This document shows, in pieces, positions 1 to 9,352 of a stretch of DNA of 64,000 nucleotides. Source of the DNA: Treponema sp. CETP13 (GTDB lineage Bacteria > Spirochaetota > Spirochaetia > Treponematales > Treponemataceae); NCBI GenBank assembly GCA_001885315.1, contig MLPZ01000001.1:248001-312000 (forward strand), written 5' to 3'. How positions within the stretch are numbered: position 1 is the first letter of the stretch; the number at the start of each line of letters is the position of its first letter. A model generated the notes under the pieces. It searched no databases and was not told the DNA's origin. It was given only the letters and a program-made list of their open reading frames with translations. Position numbers and translations under genes: made by a program.

Positions 1-7
1 AAATAGA

Positions 8-616
8 TTGGGATTGTTTAACTGGTATATTATTATTCTTTTTAAAAATAACAGTGGATTTCCAGAGATGGTTGAAGGTATCCGAGGTTTAATAAAAAAA
101 TATCTCGAGAAAAGTAAGGTTGCCGAATTTACAGCTCTCATGATTATGGAATTAGCTCAAATGTCTGAAAATGCTAATATGAAAAAAACTGCAATGAAGA
201 TGTATCCAGACAATGATAATGATATGTTATTATATGATCCAGAAATTCGACAAAAAATTATTGAAGAATTAATTAGAAATCATGAGTTGGTTTTTTTATC
301 TTGGAAAATTGGTGGGGGTGCTACAGCCATAGGTAAGCAAGGTCGTCTAGAAATTACTCTTTATAATAAAGATGATGAGTTCCAAGAGTTTAAAGAAAAT
401 ATGGATCAAAAAAAATCAGCTGATTTAAATAAAAAAAATCTAATTGATTTTTATCGTGATATACCAGAAGGTGAAAATAGTGGAAATGATTTAGGATTAT
501 ATTATATTTCATATCTTGATGATGCATGCCGCAATATGAATATAAAATTTGATTCAACTGTAAACCAATTTACTTCGAGTGACTTGACTGTTATTACCCT
601 TATGTTTAATTTTTAA
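8..616 (+). CDS. Hypothetical protein, possibly GHKL/HATPase-like; may be 5'-truncated by the window edge
   Basis: The reading frame is open to the left edge, and the TTG at 8 is only the first possible start, so the true N-terminus may lie outside. The product (202 residues as read) has no membrane segment. A segment near residues 45-60 (MELAQMSENANMKK) resembles the N-box of histidine-kinase-like ATPases, and DLGLYYISYLDDA near 160-175 resembles a degenerate G2 helix, so a regulatory protein of the GHKL type is possible. This is inference from two weak motifs. It lies 2 bp before a small lipoprotein gene. Confidence 0.5.
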   Translation: MGLFNWYIIILFKNNSGFPEMVEGIRGLIKKYLEKSKVAEFTALMIMELAQMSENANMKKTAMKMYPDNDNDMLLYDPEIRQKIIEELIRNHELVFLSWKIGGGATAIGKQGRLEITLYNKDDEFQEFKENMDQKKSADLNKKNLIDFYRDIPEGENSGNDLGLYYISYLDDACRNMNIKFDSTVNQFTSSDLTVITLMFNF

Positions 617-618
617 AG

Positions 619-1050
619 ATGAGGATTTGTAAGAAATTGATAAGACCATATTCTGTTGCACTAAATTTTATTTATTTTTGTGGTCTCATATTCTTTTTTT
701 CATGTTCTGGCAGTGTTCCAGTTGTAAATGACGTGTATTATCATCATTTTGATAAAACAGATTCTCAATCGGAAAGAATGGCTGTATTTGTACAAATTGA
801 AAACAATCCAGAAAACATAAATTCTATTACTATCAAAAATAAATCATCTGGTAAAGTTTGGTTTATTGATACCCCAGAAATAGTTCAAGACAAAAAGACT
901 AAAAAATATTATTGTGGTAGTTCTAATTTAGTACCTGAAAGAGATGGTAGTTTTTCTGGCGGTGAATTTTCAGTAATATATACCGATCGTGCGGGACGAA
1001 AAATAGAAACACAGTTTTTTTATATAAAGAATAATAATAATAAGGAGTAG
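619..1050 (+). CDS. Small putative lipoprotein
   Basis: A 143-residue product with a basic N-terminus (MRICKKLIR), a hydrophobic stretch (residues 14-28) and a relaxed spirochaete-type lipobox ending in FFFSC, so Cys29 is the likely lipidated residue. The mature part is polar with alternating hydrophobic residues that suggest a beta-rich fold; no family was recognised. It starts 2 bp after the preceding gene with no clear Shine-Dalgarno sequence, implying translational coupling, and ends 7 bp before trmB. Confidence 0.6.
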   Translation: MRICKKLIRPYSVALNFIYFCGLIFFFSCSGSVPVVNDVYYHHFDKTDSQSERMAVFVQIENNPENINSITIKNKSSGKVWFIDTPEIVQDKKTKKYYCGSSNLVPERDGSFSGGEFSVIYTDRAGRKIETQFFYIKNNNNKE

Positions 1051-1057
1051 TAAGTAG

Positions 1058-1762
1058 ATGGACAGTAAGCCTCCTCTTGAGGACTCATTTTACCGTAAAG
1101 TACAAACTTTTGTTCTAAGAAAAGGACGTATGACGGAAGGACAGCAAAGAGATTATGAAACACTTTCGGGTTCATGGTGCCTTCCTTTTAATAACCTTCC
1201 ACTTAATTATAATTCTGTTTTTGATAATACAAATGAAGTTACAATCGAAATAGGATTTGGAATGGGTCATGCAACTGCAGATTTGGCCGAAAAAAATCCA
1301 GATAAAAATTATCTAGGCCTTGAAGTTCATACTCCGGGTGTAGGACGCTTATTGGGTGAAATAAGAAAAAGGCAACTGCATAATCTTTTTATTATTGAAC
1401 ATGATGCTCTTGAAGTTCTTCAGGTGATGATACCTGATAATTCAGTTCAAGCTTTTCATATTTTTTTCCCAGATCCTTGGCCTAAGAAAAAACATCATAA
1501 ACGACGGTTAATGCAACGTAATAATATTGATCTGATCGTAAAAAAATTAGCTCCAGGTGGCTACCTTTATTTTGTTACAGATTGGTTAGAGTATGCAGAA
1601 TCTACGCTAGAACTCCTTGAAAACACAGCTAATCTTAAGAACAAATATCAAGGTTTTGCAGAGAAACAATCGTGGCGCCCTCAAACAAAATTTGAGCGAA
1701 AAGGATTAGAAGCTGAAAGGCCAATAACTGAATTAATGTTTATAAAGCCATTACAGGATTAA
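1058..1762 (+). CDS. trmB: tRNA (guanine-N7)-methyltransferase TrmB
   Basis: The 234-residue product transfers a methyl group from S-adenosylmethionine to N7 of G46 in tRNA. It shows the SAM-binding motif [10 protein letters not shown], followed by an acidic strand end (LGLEVH), and the diagnostic catalytic signature [16 protein letters not shown] near residues 140-155. The C-terminal half has the family ending with a TDW segment and a TKFERKG motif. Length is typical for bacterial TrmB. An AAGGAG sits 11 bases before the ATG. It is followed after 4 bp by ligA, so the two are probably co-transcribed. Confidence 0.95.
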   Translation: MDSKPPLEDSFYRKVQTFVLRKGRMTEGQQRDYETLSGSWCLPFNNLPLNYNSVFDNTNEVTIEIGFGMGHATADLAEKNPDKNYLGLEVHTPGVGRLLGEIRKRQLHNLFIIEHDALEVLQVMIPDNSVQAFHIFFPDPWPKKKHHKRRLMQRNNIDLIVKKLAPGGYLYFVTDWLEYAESTLELLENTANLKNKYQGFAEKQSWRPQTKFERKGLEAERPITELMFIKPLQD

Positions 1763-1766
1763 AAAT

Positions 1767-3734
1767 ATGGGTAAAGAGTCTAACCATTCACTTTCTACTT
1801 TAAAACGTATTAGCGAGCTTGAAAAACGTATCCTCAAGTATCAAAAATCATATTACACAGGTAATGGGGATGTTATTCCTGATGCCGAATTTGATGAGAT
1901 GTGGGATGAACTTGCTGAATTAGATCCTTCAAATATTATTTTTACTAAAGTTGGTTCAGATATTGAAGAATCCTATAAAGATTCGCCTCTTAATACTGGT
2001 AATTTTAAAAAAGTACAACATATAATTCCTATGGGAAGTCAAGCCAAAGCAGCTGGTCCTGAAAATTTTAGAGCGTGGGCAAATAAAATGCCTTTTGATG
2101 AATTTTTAGTAGAGTATAAACTTGATGGAGCGAGTATAGAATTGCAATATCAAGATGGTGTATTTGTAAAAGCTATAACTCGGGGCGATGGTAAAATTGG
2201 TGATGATATTACTTCTAATGTTACAAAAATGAGTGGTTTTTCAAAACAGCTTTCACTTCCTTTTACTGGTGGAGTCAGAGGTGAAGTTATCATGCCTCAT
2301 GACATTCATGATACCTTTTTTTCTGACAAAGCAAACTGTCGTAATGCTGCTAATGGTCTGATGAAGCGCAAAGACGGTGTTGGCAGTGAGTATCTAAAAG
2401 TTATTTGTTATGATGTTTGGTTAAAAAATTCTGCACAGACACAAGATAATACTGATACTGTTTTTTTTGCTGATGAAGAACAAAAAATTAAATGGCTTAC
2501 CCATGAAAATTTTGAAACTGTCAAATTAAAAATATGTCATGGAGCACAGGAAGTTATAGATTATCGAGCACAAGTAATGGAATTACGTGACACCCTTAAT
2601 TATGACATTGACGGGTTGGTAATTAAGGGTCGTGCTCTTGATTTTAAAGATGCTTCGCGCGCCCGTCCGGAAAAACAAATTGCTTTTAAATTTAGTTTAG
2701 AAGAGGCGGTGTCTGTTTTACGCGATGTTGAATGGAGTGAAAATGGTGCAACCTATACTCCTGTGGCTATATTTGATCCTGTACAATTAAATGGTACTAC
2801 AGTTCAACGAGCTAGTTTAGCAAATCCTGATACAATGAGAGCTTTAAATGTAAAAATTGGTAATCATATTGTTATAACAAAACGTGGAGAAATAATTCCA
2901 AAAGTAGAAACTGTTGTAAAAACAAATACACATACGGTTTTGTCGGAGATTGCTTTTCCTAAGGTTTGTAGTACGTGTAATACACGATTAATAGATGATG
3001 GTACTCGTTTGTTTTGTCCAAACAGCTTGTGTCCTAAACGTATTCATCATAGAATCGAAAAATGGGTGTCTGTTCTTGATATACGGGATTTTGGATTAAC
3101 ACTTATTCGGCGTTTGTATGAAATGAATAGAATTAAGTCTATTTATGATATTTATACACTTACCAAGAATGAAATTTCTAATCTTGCAGGTCTTGGTGAA
3201 AAATCGGCAGATAAAATCATTAATAGCATTCAAGGACGAAGAAGTGTCACATTAGAACAATTTATAGCAGGTTTTGACATTGAAGGAATAGGGCTGACTC
3301 TTGCAGAAAAGCTTATTGAGGCGGGTTTTACAACTTTGCAAAAAATTTTAGATGCAACGGTAGACGATTTAGCTAGTATCAATGGTTTTGGAAACATTAC
3401 AGCAAAAACACTTGTTGATGGCCTAAAAGAAAATCATAGTGAAATGTTAAGACTTATTAATGAAGACATTATTAGGATTATATCAAGAAAATCTGATGGG
3501 ATTTTAGAGGGACTCTCGTTTTGCTTTACAGGAGAGCTAGTTAATTTTAAAAGAAGTGAAGCACAAGAACTTGTAAAGTCTCTCGGCGGCTCAGTAAAAA
3601 CTACAGTAGTAAAGGGGTTGTCATATCTTGTAACAAATACACCTGAATCTGGCACTTCTAAAAATATAAAAGCTAGACAACTTAGTGTAAGAGTTATAAC
3701 AGAAAAAGAGTTCTTAGCATTAACTAAAAAATAA
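1767..3734 (+). CDS. ligA: NAD+-dependent DNA ligase LigA
   Basis: This enzyme seals nicks during replication and repair using NAD+. The 655-residue product has an N-terminal Ia-type domain, the adenylation motif YKLDG with Lys118 as the expected nucleophile, an OB region, a four-cysteine zinc finger (CSTC...CPNSLC, about residues 401-424), helix-hairpin-helix repeats (LAGLGEKSADKI, INGFGNITAKTL) and a C-terminal BRCT domain (LSFCFTGEL to the end). The motif usually reading HxxPMLSL is replaced here by HIIPMGSQAKA, so the enzyme is a divergent LigA, but the catalytic lysine and zinc ligands are kept. A bidirectional terminator follows. Confidence 0.95.
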   Translation: MGKESNHSLSTLKRISELEKRILKYQKSYYTGNGDVIPDAEFDEMWDELAELDPSNIIFTKVGSDIEESYKDSPLNTGNFKKVQHIIPMGSQAKAAGPENFRAWANKMPFDEFLVEYKLDGASIELQYQDGVFVKAITRGDGKIGDDITSNVTKMSGFSKQLSLPFTGGVRGEVIMPHDIHDTFFSDKANCRNAANGLMKRKDGVGSEYLKVICYDVWLKNSAQTQDNTDTVFFADEEQKIKWLTHENFETVKLKICHGAQEVIDYRAQVMELRDTLNYDIDGLVIKGRALDFKDASRARPEKQIAFKFSLEEAVSVLRDVEWSENGATYTPVAIFDPVQLNGTTVQRASLANPDTMRALNVKIGNHIVITKRGEIIPKVETVVKTNTHTVLSEIAFPKVCSTCNTRLIDDGTRLFCPNSLCPKRIHHRIEKWVSVLDIRDFGLTLIRRLYEMNRIKSIYDIYTLTKNEISNLAGLGEKSADKIINSIQGRRSVTLEQFIAGFDIEGIGLTLAEKLIEAGFTTLQKILDATVDDLASINGFGNITAKTLVDGLKENHSEMLRLINEDIIRIISRKSDGILEGLSFCFTGELVNFKRSEAQELVKSLGGSVKTTVVKGLSYLVTNTPESGTSKNIKARQLSVRVITEKEFLALTKK

Positions 3735-3762
3735 TACTTTTGTAAAAATAATTAAAAAGTAT

Positions 3763-3794
3763 AAAAAAAAGCAGGCTCATGCCTGCTTTTTTTT
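3763..3794. terminator. Bidirectional intrinsic terminator between ligA and greA
   Basis: Inverted repeat GCAGGC-TCAT-GCCTGC flanked by eight A on the left and eight T on the right. It therefore reads as a hairpin plus U-tract on both strands and serves the convergent ligA (+) and greA (-) genes. Confidence 0.9.
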
Positions 3795-3823
3795 AGAAAG
3801 TATGTTTTCTAATTAATGACTGT

Positions 3824-6547
3824 TTAGTCATCTAATTTTGCTACTTCAATTTTTTCAATTTTATAACTATATGTAACTTCGTTAATTTCAAAAGATAGTG
3901 TTTCTCCAACTTTTGCATTCATAATTGAATTACCAAGAGGTGACATATAAGATATTATTCCATTGTCAGGATCTGATTCCCAAGGTCCTAAAATGGTGAA
4001 AACTTCTGTAGCATTTGTTTTTGTATTTGTTAGTTCAACCTTGTTTCCAAAGCCTACTCGTGCAACAGTTACAGATGAAGGATCAAAAATCTGAGCTCTG
4101 TCAATCTCGTCCTGTAATCTTGTTCCTGTAGCATTAAGTTGAGACTGTTTTTCTTTTGCTGCTTTGTATTCAGCATTTTCTTTTAAGTCTCCTTGAGCCA
4201 TTGCTTCACCAATTTCTTTCGAATTTTCAGGAATTTCGACTTTAGTAATATGTTCAAGTTCTGCTTTCTTAATTTCAAGCATTTTACTTGTAACAATAAG
4301 GCCTTTAGAAGTAATAGTTTTTTCTTCTGTTTCTTGAAATTTAAAGTCAGGGAATTGTTCAAGAATACGGTTACGCATATTCATCTTAATGGTTCCATCT
4401 AAATCTGCAACATCATTAACCAAAGTATACAAACGAGTAATACGCTCAAGTCTTTCTTCTTTAGAAATGTCTTCATCATTTACCAAGCAGTAATCTAAAA
4501 GAGTATTATTTTTGAACAATAAAGTCTGTATTTGACGATTAATTTTTTTGTTCTCTGTTGTTCGAGTATGGTTTTCTATTTCACGGAAGTTTACATCCAT
4601 AATGTGAATAAGAGCAATCATTTCTTTTTCAAAAGTTAAACCAACATTGCTAAACCAATCTTCATCTTGGCTTTCTTTAAAGAAGAAAATAACTGCTTCT
4701 CTATAATCACGATAGTTTTCAAAAGCATCGCGAACAAGAGTTTCTATTTTATCTGTATGACCAGCATTTACAAGTTGAGTTAGCATATCTTGTTTTAGAA
4801 CTGTTGGAAATAGACGGATATATTCTTCATCCCAATTAGGTAAAAGCTCACGAATACATAATAAGAAATCAGGACGTAAATTAGTATTTTTTGTATCTTT
4901 TAGAGAAGAATATAATGCATTTGGATTTTCTATTTCGTTATATAATTGCTCAAAAGTATAACTTAAATTAGGATTTAAGTTAGGATATTTTGTAGAAATA
5001 CGTCGGATAACTAAATATGATGCAATTGTTTGTTCTGTAACAGATGTAAAAGATTTTAAGAAGCCTGTAAAATAACCAACCATTTCAGAAAAAAGTTCAC
5101 TTGTAGTATCAGCTTCTTTCTCAAATCTCATAAGGATGTCAATTCGAGCAAAAAATTGTTTTTGAGCTTTAAACTCATCTGAAAGTTTTTCTTCTTGCGA
5201 AATAGCATGATTTCGAACTATATAGTGTGTTATATCATCTGGATTGATACCAAATGTAGCATTTGTATCAAGAATTTTACGAGCTGCTGTGCTCCAACTT
5301 GTCCATTCTCCAGCTGTAAGGATTCCAGGAACTAATTCAGCTTTAATTCGTTTAAAATCGCAGTTGTTGTCAAAACTCTTAATTATTGTTTTTAACGCCC
5401 ACGTTTTGTCGTCCTTAACCATTTTTGCTAAAGCTTCTTTAGTTTTTGTAGCTTTTAATACCCAAATATGATTACGTGCAAGTGGTTGTAGTGCACTTAC
5501 TGCCATTTTAAGACTCATCTTTTTTACACCATATTTACGACCAAAGTTAATTTCGATTTCATCATTCTTAACAGAACGTATAATGCCAACTCCCCATGAT
5601 CGATGGAAAACAAAATTTTTGGCATCAAACGAGATATGTTTTTCAAAATCGTTAATAGCTTCAAAAACATTTCTCCAGTTTTGAGTTAAGTTAGAAATAT
5701 GAATGTAATCTTCCAATTGACTGTGGTCTGCATATTTTCCACGGTAACAATCAACTATTTCTTTTCGAGCCCAAGAATCTTTATCATCTATGCCTAACAT
5801 AAGTTTAAGGATATCAATACAGATGTTCCATTCTTCCTTATCTTTATAATACACATATACTTCTTGCATAAGAGCTGCTGATCGTACTTCGCTAATTTGT
5901 TTGGCAACTTTTCGTTGAACCAAATAAAAGAAGTCTATTTCTTCAGGTATAAGAGATACAAGTTTTGACCAAAGTTCTTTTACTTGTGTTGCTGATCCTT
6001 TATTGACATATCTAAGAAGTGCTTTTTTGTAATAATCTATAGCTGTTTGAATATCATTATTTTCTTCTGCATGTTCTGCTAAAAGTTTTACGATTTCAGC
6101 TTCTTCATAGTCTAATCGTACAATAGTTTCATATAATTTCCATATCTCTTCATTGTTTTCGTCGCGATAACACTCTGCAAGAGTGCGTAATGCAAATTTA
6201 TTATTTTCATCTTCTGCGATTATAGTTTGGCATAAATATTTAACAACTTCTGTTTTGCGATTATCTTGAAAAATAGTTACAAGAGTTACCAACGCAGAAT
6301 TATCTAAGGTTTTCTTTTTAAGAGCTAACATACCAGAAAGATATAGACCAATTATACTGTTTTTAGTGTGGGAAAGATGCTCATCGCAGACTTCTTTTAA
6401 CTCGTCGATACAATTTTCATTTTGAGCTTTTTCTACATAAGAAGAAAGTTCTATAAAATTATTTTTGGAATAGTTTGTAATGGCTGCACGAGTCCATTTT
6501 TCTTCATTCAGCATATCCTGAATATCTTTTATTAATGCATCAGACAT
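3824..6547 (-). CDS. greA: GreA-type transcript cleavage factor fused to a long N-terminal region
   Basis: The last 160 or so residues of this 907-residue protein are a GreA module: a coiled-coil with the acidic-tip signature GDLKENAEY (about residue 786), then the FKBP-like C-terminal domain. GreA binds RNA polymerase and stimulates cleavage of backtracked transcripts. The first roughly 740 residues are mostly helical and TPR-like, interrupted near residues 310-350 by a small beta segment (VFHRSWGVGIIRSVKNDEI) resembling the SH3/Tudor fold of CarD-like proteins. Ordinary GreA has about 158 residues; this long form is known in treponemes. AGGAGA lies 7 bases before the ATG at 6547, favoured over the TTG one codon upstream. 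It follows a TPR gene by 21 bp. Confidence 0.9.
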   Translation of the reverse strand: MSDALIKDIQDMLNEEKWTRAAITNYSKNNFIELSSYVEKAQNENCIDELKEVCDEHLSHTKNSIIGLYLSGMLALKKKTLDNSALVTLVTIFQDNRKTEVVKYLCQTIIAEDENNKFALRTLAECYRDENNEEIWKLYETIVRLDYEEAEIVKLLAEHAEENNDIQTAIDYYKKALLRYVNKGSATQVKELWSKLVSLIPEEIDFFYLVQRKVAKQISEVRSAALMQEVYVYYKDKEEWNICIDILKLMLGIDDKDSWARKEIVDCYRGKYADHSQLEDYIHISNLTQNWRNVFEAINDFEKHISFDAKNFVFHRSWGVGIIRSVKNDEIEINFGRKYGVKKMSLKMAVSALQPLARNHIWVLKATKTKEALAKMVKDDKTWALKTIIKSFDNNCDFKRIKAELVPGILTAGEWTSWSTAARKILDTNATFGINPDDITHYIVRNHAISQEEKLSDEFKAQKQFFARIDILMRFEKEADTTSELFSEMVGYFTGFLKSFTSVTEQTIASYLVIRRISTKYPNLNPNLSYTFEQLYNEIENPNALYSSLKDTKNTNLRPDFLLCIRELLPNWDEEYIRLFPTVLKQDMLTQLVNAGHTDKIETLVRDAFENYRDYREAVIFFFKESQDEDWFSNVGLTFEKEMIALIHIMDVNFREIENHTRTTENKKINRQIQTLLFKNNTLLDYCLVNDEDISKEERLERITRLYTLVNDVADLDGTIKMNMRNRILEQFPDFKFQETEEKTITSKGLIVTSKMLEIKKAELEHITKVEIPENSKEIGEAMAQGDLKENAEYKAAKEKQSQLNATGTRLQDEIDRAQIFDPSSVTVARVGFGNKVELTNTKTNATEVFTILGPWESDPDNGIISYMSPLGNSIMNAKVGETLSFEINEVTYSYKIEKIEVAKLDD

Positions 6548-6568
6548 CAATGATCTCCTATTACTGGA

Positions 6569-7501
6569 TTATAATGTGTATTTTTCGTAAATCGTACGAT
6601 CCAGTAGTTTGATTTTTAGCAAGTTTTCGTTAATTTTAGCCCTGTCTCCATTAATTGTAATATAATGGTCAATAAGCCAAAAGTAATGATTAATTAGCCG
6701 AGGAATGAGTAACGAAGGTTCACTCCCAGCATCCTTCAGTTCGTTTTCTAAAGCAAATATGGATTGTCGAAGTTTTCCGACCTCTAAAGCTCTTAATTCT
6801 CGCTTTACAGTAAAAACACCAAACAAAACACCATATACAGGTATCCATTCACTTAAAACTTTTCCTTTATATCCAAGTTGTTTTACTTGGTTTATTAGCC
6901 TACATATAAGTTCAGATTCCAAAAAAGCAGAATCAATTTTAGAAGCATCAATAAAATAAGCTTCGCGAAATAAAACTTTAGCTGTTTTTTCTTCTCCATA
7001 AAGAGCATAGCAATCAGCCATCTCAGCAAGAATTTCTGCTGAATTTTGATTTTGTGAATTAGCCTTATTTAAATATGTAAGCGCTGTTTCATAATCACCT
7101 AAAATTTTATAACAAAGACCTGTTTTACTTAAAATCTCTTGTTGATGAGTGCAAATATGGTCATCAAAAATAGATTCGTAGCTTTTTAAGGCTTGCGAAA
7201 ATACGCCACGTCTACATGCATACATTGCAGGAGAAATTTCTAAACTTTTATTATTAATAAAAGACATAAAATTTTTCCATTGTTGAAGATACATTTCTCC
7301 TCTTTGGTATGCATCTGGAAACTCTTGAATATGTTCCATAACTCCATTCCAGTATCGTGCACACTTTAGAGTAAATAAGATATCTTCATTTTCAAGATCT
7401 TCTGTAAGAGCTTCTTCAAGCAGGTCTTTTGCTTCTTTTGAATTACTTGATTTAAGTAATTCAAAAGCTTTTGATAGTACCGATGCAGTCTTTGTACTCA
7501 T
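6569..7501 (-). CDS. TPR-repeat protein
   Basis: A 310-residue soluble protein starting MSTKTASVLSKAF. Helical repeats with TPR-like spacing are visible, for example SKTGLCYKILGDYETALTYL and LAEMADCYALYGEEKTAKVL at about residues 135-185. No catalytic motif is seen; a protein-interaction role is inferred. I chose the ATG at 7501 rather than a TTG 39 bases upstream because the TTG overlaps a good -35 box. It has no Shine-Dalgarno sequence. It leads a two-gene unit with greA, so both may work around RNA polymerase. Confidence 0.7.
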   Translation of the reverse strand: MSTKTASVLSKAFELLKSSNSKEAKDLLEEALTEDLENEDILFTLKCARYWNGVMEHIQEFPDAYQRGEMYLQQWKNFMSFINNKSLEISPAMYACRRGVFSQALKSYESIFDDHICTHQQEILSKTGLCYKILGDYETALTYLNKANSQNQNSAEILAEMADCYALYGEEKTAKVLFREAYFIDASKIDSAFLESELICRLINQVKQLGYKGKVLSEWIPVYGVLFGVFTVKRELRALEVGKLRQSIFALENELKDAGSEPSLLIPRLINHYFWLIDHYITINGDRAKINENLLKIKLLDRTIYEKYTL

Positions 7502-7511
7502 AAGTAAATTT

Positions 7512-7540
7512 ATTATTACAGATAAGGAAATATTAGTCAA
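7512..7540 (-). promoter_or_regulatory. Sigma-70-type promoter for the TPR-greA unit
   Basis: On the minus strand: TTGACT at 7540-7535, a 17-base spacer, and AATAAT at 7517-7512. The start codon at 7501 is only 10 bases beyond the -10 box, so the expected mRNA has a leader of only a few bases and no ribosome binding site. Confidence 0.6.
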
Positions 7541-7623
7541 TCGTTAAAAAATTGCAAAAAGAGCATTGTTTATATACTTTTTTTGTATAATCTGTCAACC
7601 CCTTTTTGTAAATAAAAAATGTA

Positions 7624-7652
7624 TTTACTTAATTACTCTTGTCTGGTACTAT
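7624..7652 (+). promoter_or_regulatory. Putative promoter for rpe, with the -10 box next to the start codon
   Basis: TTTACT at 7624-7629, a 17-base spacer, TACTAT at 7647-7652, then 6 bases to the ATG at 7659. Each box matches consensus at 4 of 6 positions. A better -10 box (TATAAT at 7586-7591) lies upstream but lacks a convincing -35 box. Confidence 0.35.
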
Positions 7653-7658
7653 AGTAGT

Positions 7659-8291
7659 ATGGAAAAAATATTACTTGCTCCATCTATTTTGTCAGCTGAT
7701 TTTGCTAATCTTTCGACTTCGATAGATAAGATTAAACGAGGGGGTGGCAATTGGGTTCATATAGATGTAATGGATGGATCTTTTGTTCCCGATATTACCA
7801 TAGGACCTCTTGTAGTAAAGGCAATTAGACCTCTTACAGATTTACCATTTGATGTACATCTTATGATAGATCATCCTGATAGGATTATCCCTAGATTTGC
7901 TGAAGCTGGAGCCGATTATATTACTTTTCATTGGGAAAATGTAATACATCATCATCGAGTAGTACAACAAATTCATTCTCTGGGTAAAAAAGCTGGAATA
8001 AGTATTGTTCCATCGACTCCTGTATCAGCAATAAAAGAAATTCTTCCATATGTAGATCTTGTTCTTGTTATGAGTGTTAATCCAGGATTTGGTGGTCAAA
8101 AACTTATACCAAGTTGTATAAATAAATTAACTGAACTTGTATCTATTAAAAATGAAAATAACTATGATTACTTTGTTTCTGTCGATGGCGGAATAAATAA
8201 TGAAACATTACCGTCTGTCTTAGCTACAGATCTTGATGTTGTAGTATCTGGTTCTTCATTTTTCTCTGGAAATTTAAAGTGGGAGAAATAG
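7659..8291 (+). CDS. rpe: Ribulose-phosphate 3-epimerase
   Basis: Interconverts ribulose 5-phosphate and xylulose 5-phosphate in the pentose phosphate pathway. The 210-residue TIM-barrel product shows the family signatures in order: LAPSILSADFANL at the N-terminus, VHIDVMDGSFVP, FDVHLMIDHPD, MSVNPGFGGQ and VDGGINNE. The metal-binding His and Asp residues in these motifs are present. The start at 7659 places the protein's first residues exactly at the usual family N-terminus; an open frame extends further upstream but codes nothing family-like. No Shine-Dalgarno sequence precedes the ATG. Confidence 0.95.
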   Translation: MEKILLAPSILSADFANLSTSIDKIKRGGGNWVHIDVMDGSFVPDITIGPLVVKAIRPLTDLPFDVHLMIDHPDRIIPRFAEAGADYITFHWENVIHHHRVVQQIHSLGKKAGISIVPSTPVSAIKEILPYVDLVLVMSVNPGFGGQKLIPSCINKLTELVSIKNENNYDYFVSVDGGINNETLPSVLATDLDVVVSGSSFFSGNLKWEK

Positions 8292-8292
8292 T

Positions 8293-9351
8293 ATGAAAAA
8301 GTGTATAGTTATCTTGTGCCTTATTTTTGTATCTTTTACCGGCGTTTTTGCTCAATCTTCAAGTAGTGAAATTAAGACTGCAACTTTAGGAAGTTCAGAT
8401 GTACTATTACAAGGATTGCGTGCGTATAAAAATGAAGACTGGAATACAGCATTATTCTTTTTAAGAAAAGCTGTTACAGAGCCTAAGAATTCAACCCAAG
8501 ATACGTGGTATGTTCTTATAATGACAGAAATTTTTGCAGAAGATTACAAGAATGCTTTAAATGATGGAACTTATTTTTTAGAACAATTTCCAGATAGCAA
8601 ATTTGTTCCTCAAATAGAATATCAAAATGCACGTGCTTATTTTTCAATGGGAAACTATAATCAGGCTATAATAAATTTTTCTAATTTTTGTGATAAATGG
8701 CCAGATCATGAGTTAAAAACTTCAGCTATGTTTTGGACGGCAGAATCTTTTTATCAATTATATCAATTTGCAGATTCTAAGAAGATTTTTCAAAAGCTAA
8801 TACAAGAGTATCCTTCCTCTTCGAAATATAAAGAAGCCGAATATCGGTTAGAATTATTAAATCAACGAGAGAGAGAAGAAAAACTTTTATATTTATTACG
8901 TGTGACTGGCGAAGAGTATTTAGCTGCTCGAGAAGATTATGAGCGACGGCTTTCTTTGTATGAAAACGAAGATTCAATTGGAATTGGTAATCAGTTAAAA
9001 GTTTTACAACAAAAAGTAATTTCTTTGACAGCAGAAAACAAAGAAATAAAAAGTCAAAATGAAGAATTACTTGCTAAAAATGAAACTTTAAGAGTTGCAA
9101 CCGCAGAAGCTGCAGAAAGTTTACGTGGCGCAGCTGCTGAAAAACGATCTTATCTTGCAGGATTGGCAAAGGCAGGAGTTTCAGCAAGTGATATTACAAC
9201 AGATATTACTGTAGAAGGGGAGCCTGTTACAGAAGAATATATAGCTACTATTCCAGATAAAGAAAATGAAGCTCTTAATAAATTGATTCAAAAAGCTCAA
9301 GAATTAGAAGAACTTTTACAACCTCAAGAAGTACCTGAGGGAGAAGAATAA
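8293..9351 (+). CDS. Exported TPR protein with C-terminal coiled coil
   Basis: The 352-residue product begins with a classical signal peptide (MKKCIVILCLIFVSFTGVFAQ) with cleavage expected after VFA. Residues 45-200 contain TPR-like pairs resembling the YbgF/CpoB and BamD type (QIEYQNARAYFSMGNYNQAIINF; FWTAESFYQLYQFADSKKIF). Residues about 235-285 form a coiled coil (LKVLQQKVISLTAENKEIK). It is a likely periplasmic scaffold. GGGAGA precedes the ATG. It starts 1 bp after rpe and ends 1 bp before the next gene, so the three are one transcription unit. Confidence 0.75.
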   Translation: MKKCIVILCLIFVSFTGVFAQSSSSEIKTATLGSSDVLLQGLRAYKNEDWNTALFFLRKAVTEPKNSTQDTWYVLIMTEIFAEDYKNALNDGTYFLEQFPDSKFVPQIEYQNARAYFSMGNYNQAIINFSNFCDKWPDHELKTSAMFWTAESFYQLYQFADSKKIFQKLIQEYPSSSKYKEAEYRLELLNQREREEKLLYLLRVTGEEYLAAREDYERRLSLYENEDSIGIGNQLKVLQQKVISLTAENKEIKSQNEELLAKNETLRVATAEAAESLRGAAAEKRSYLAGLAKAGVSASDITTDITVEGEPVTEEYIATIPDKENEALNKLIQKAQELEELLQPQEVPEGEE

Positions 9352-9352
9352 T

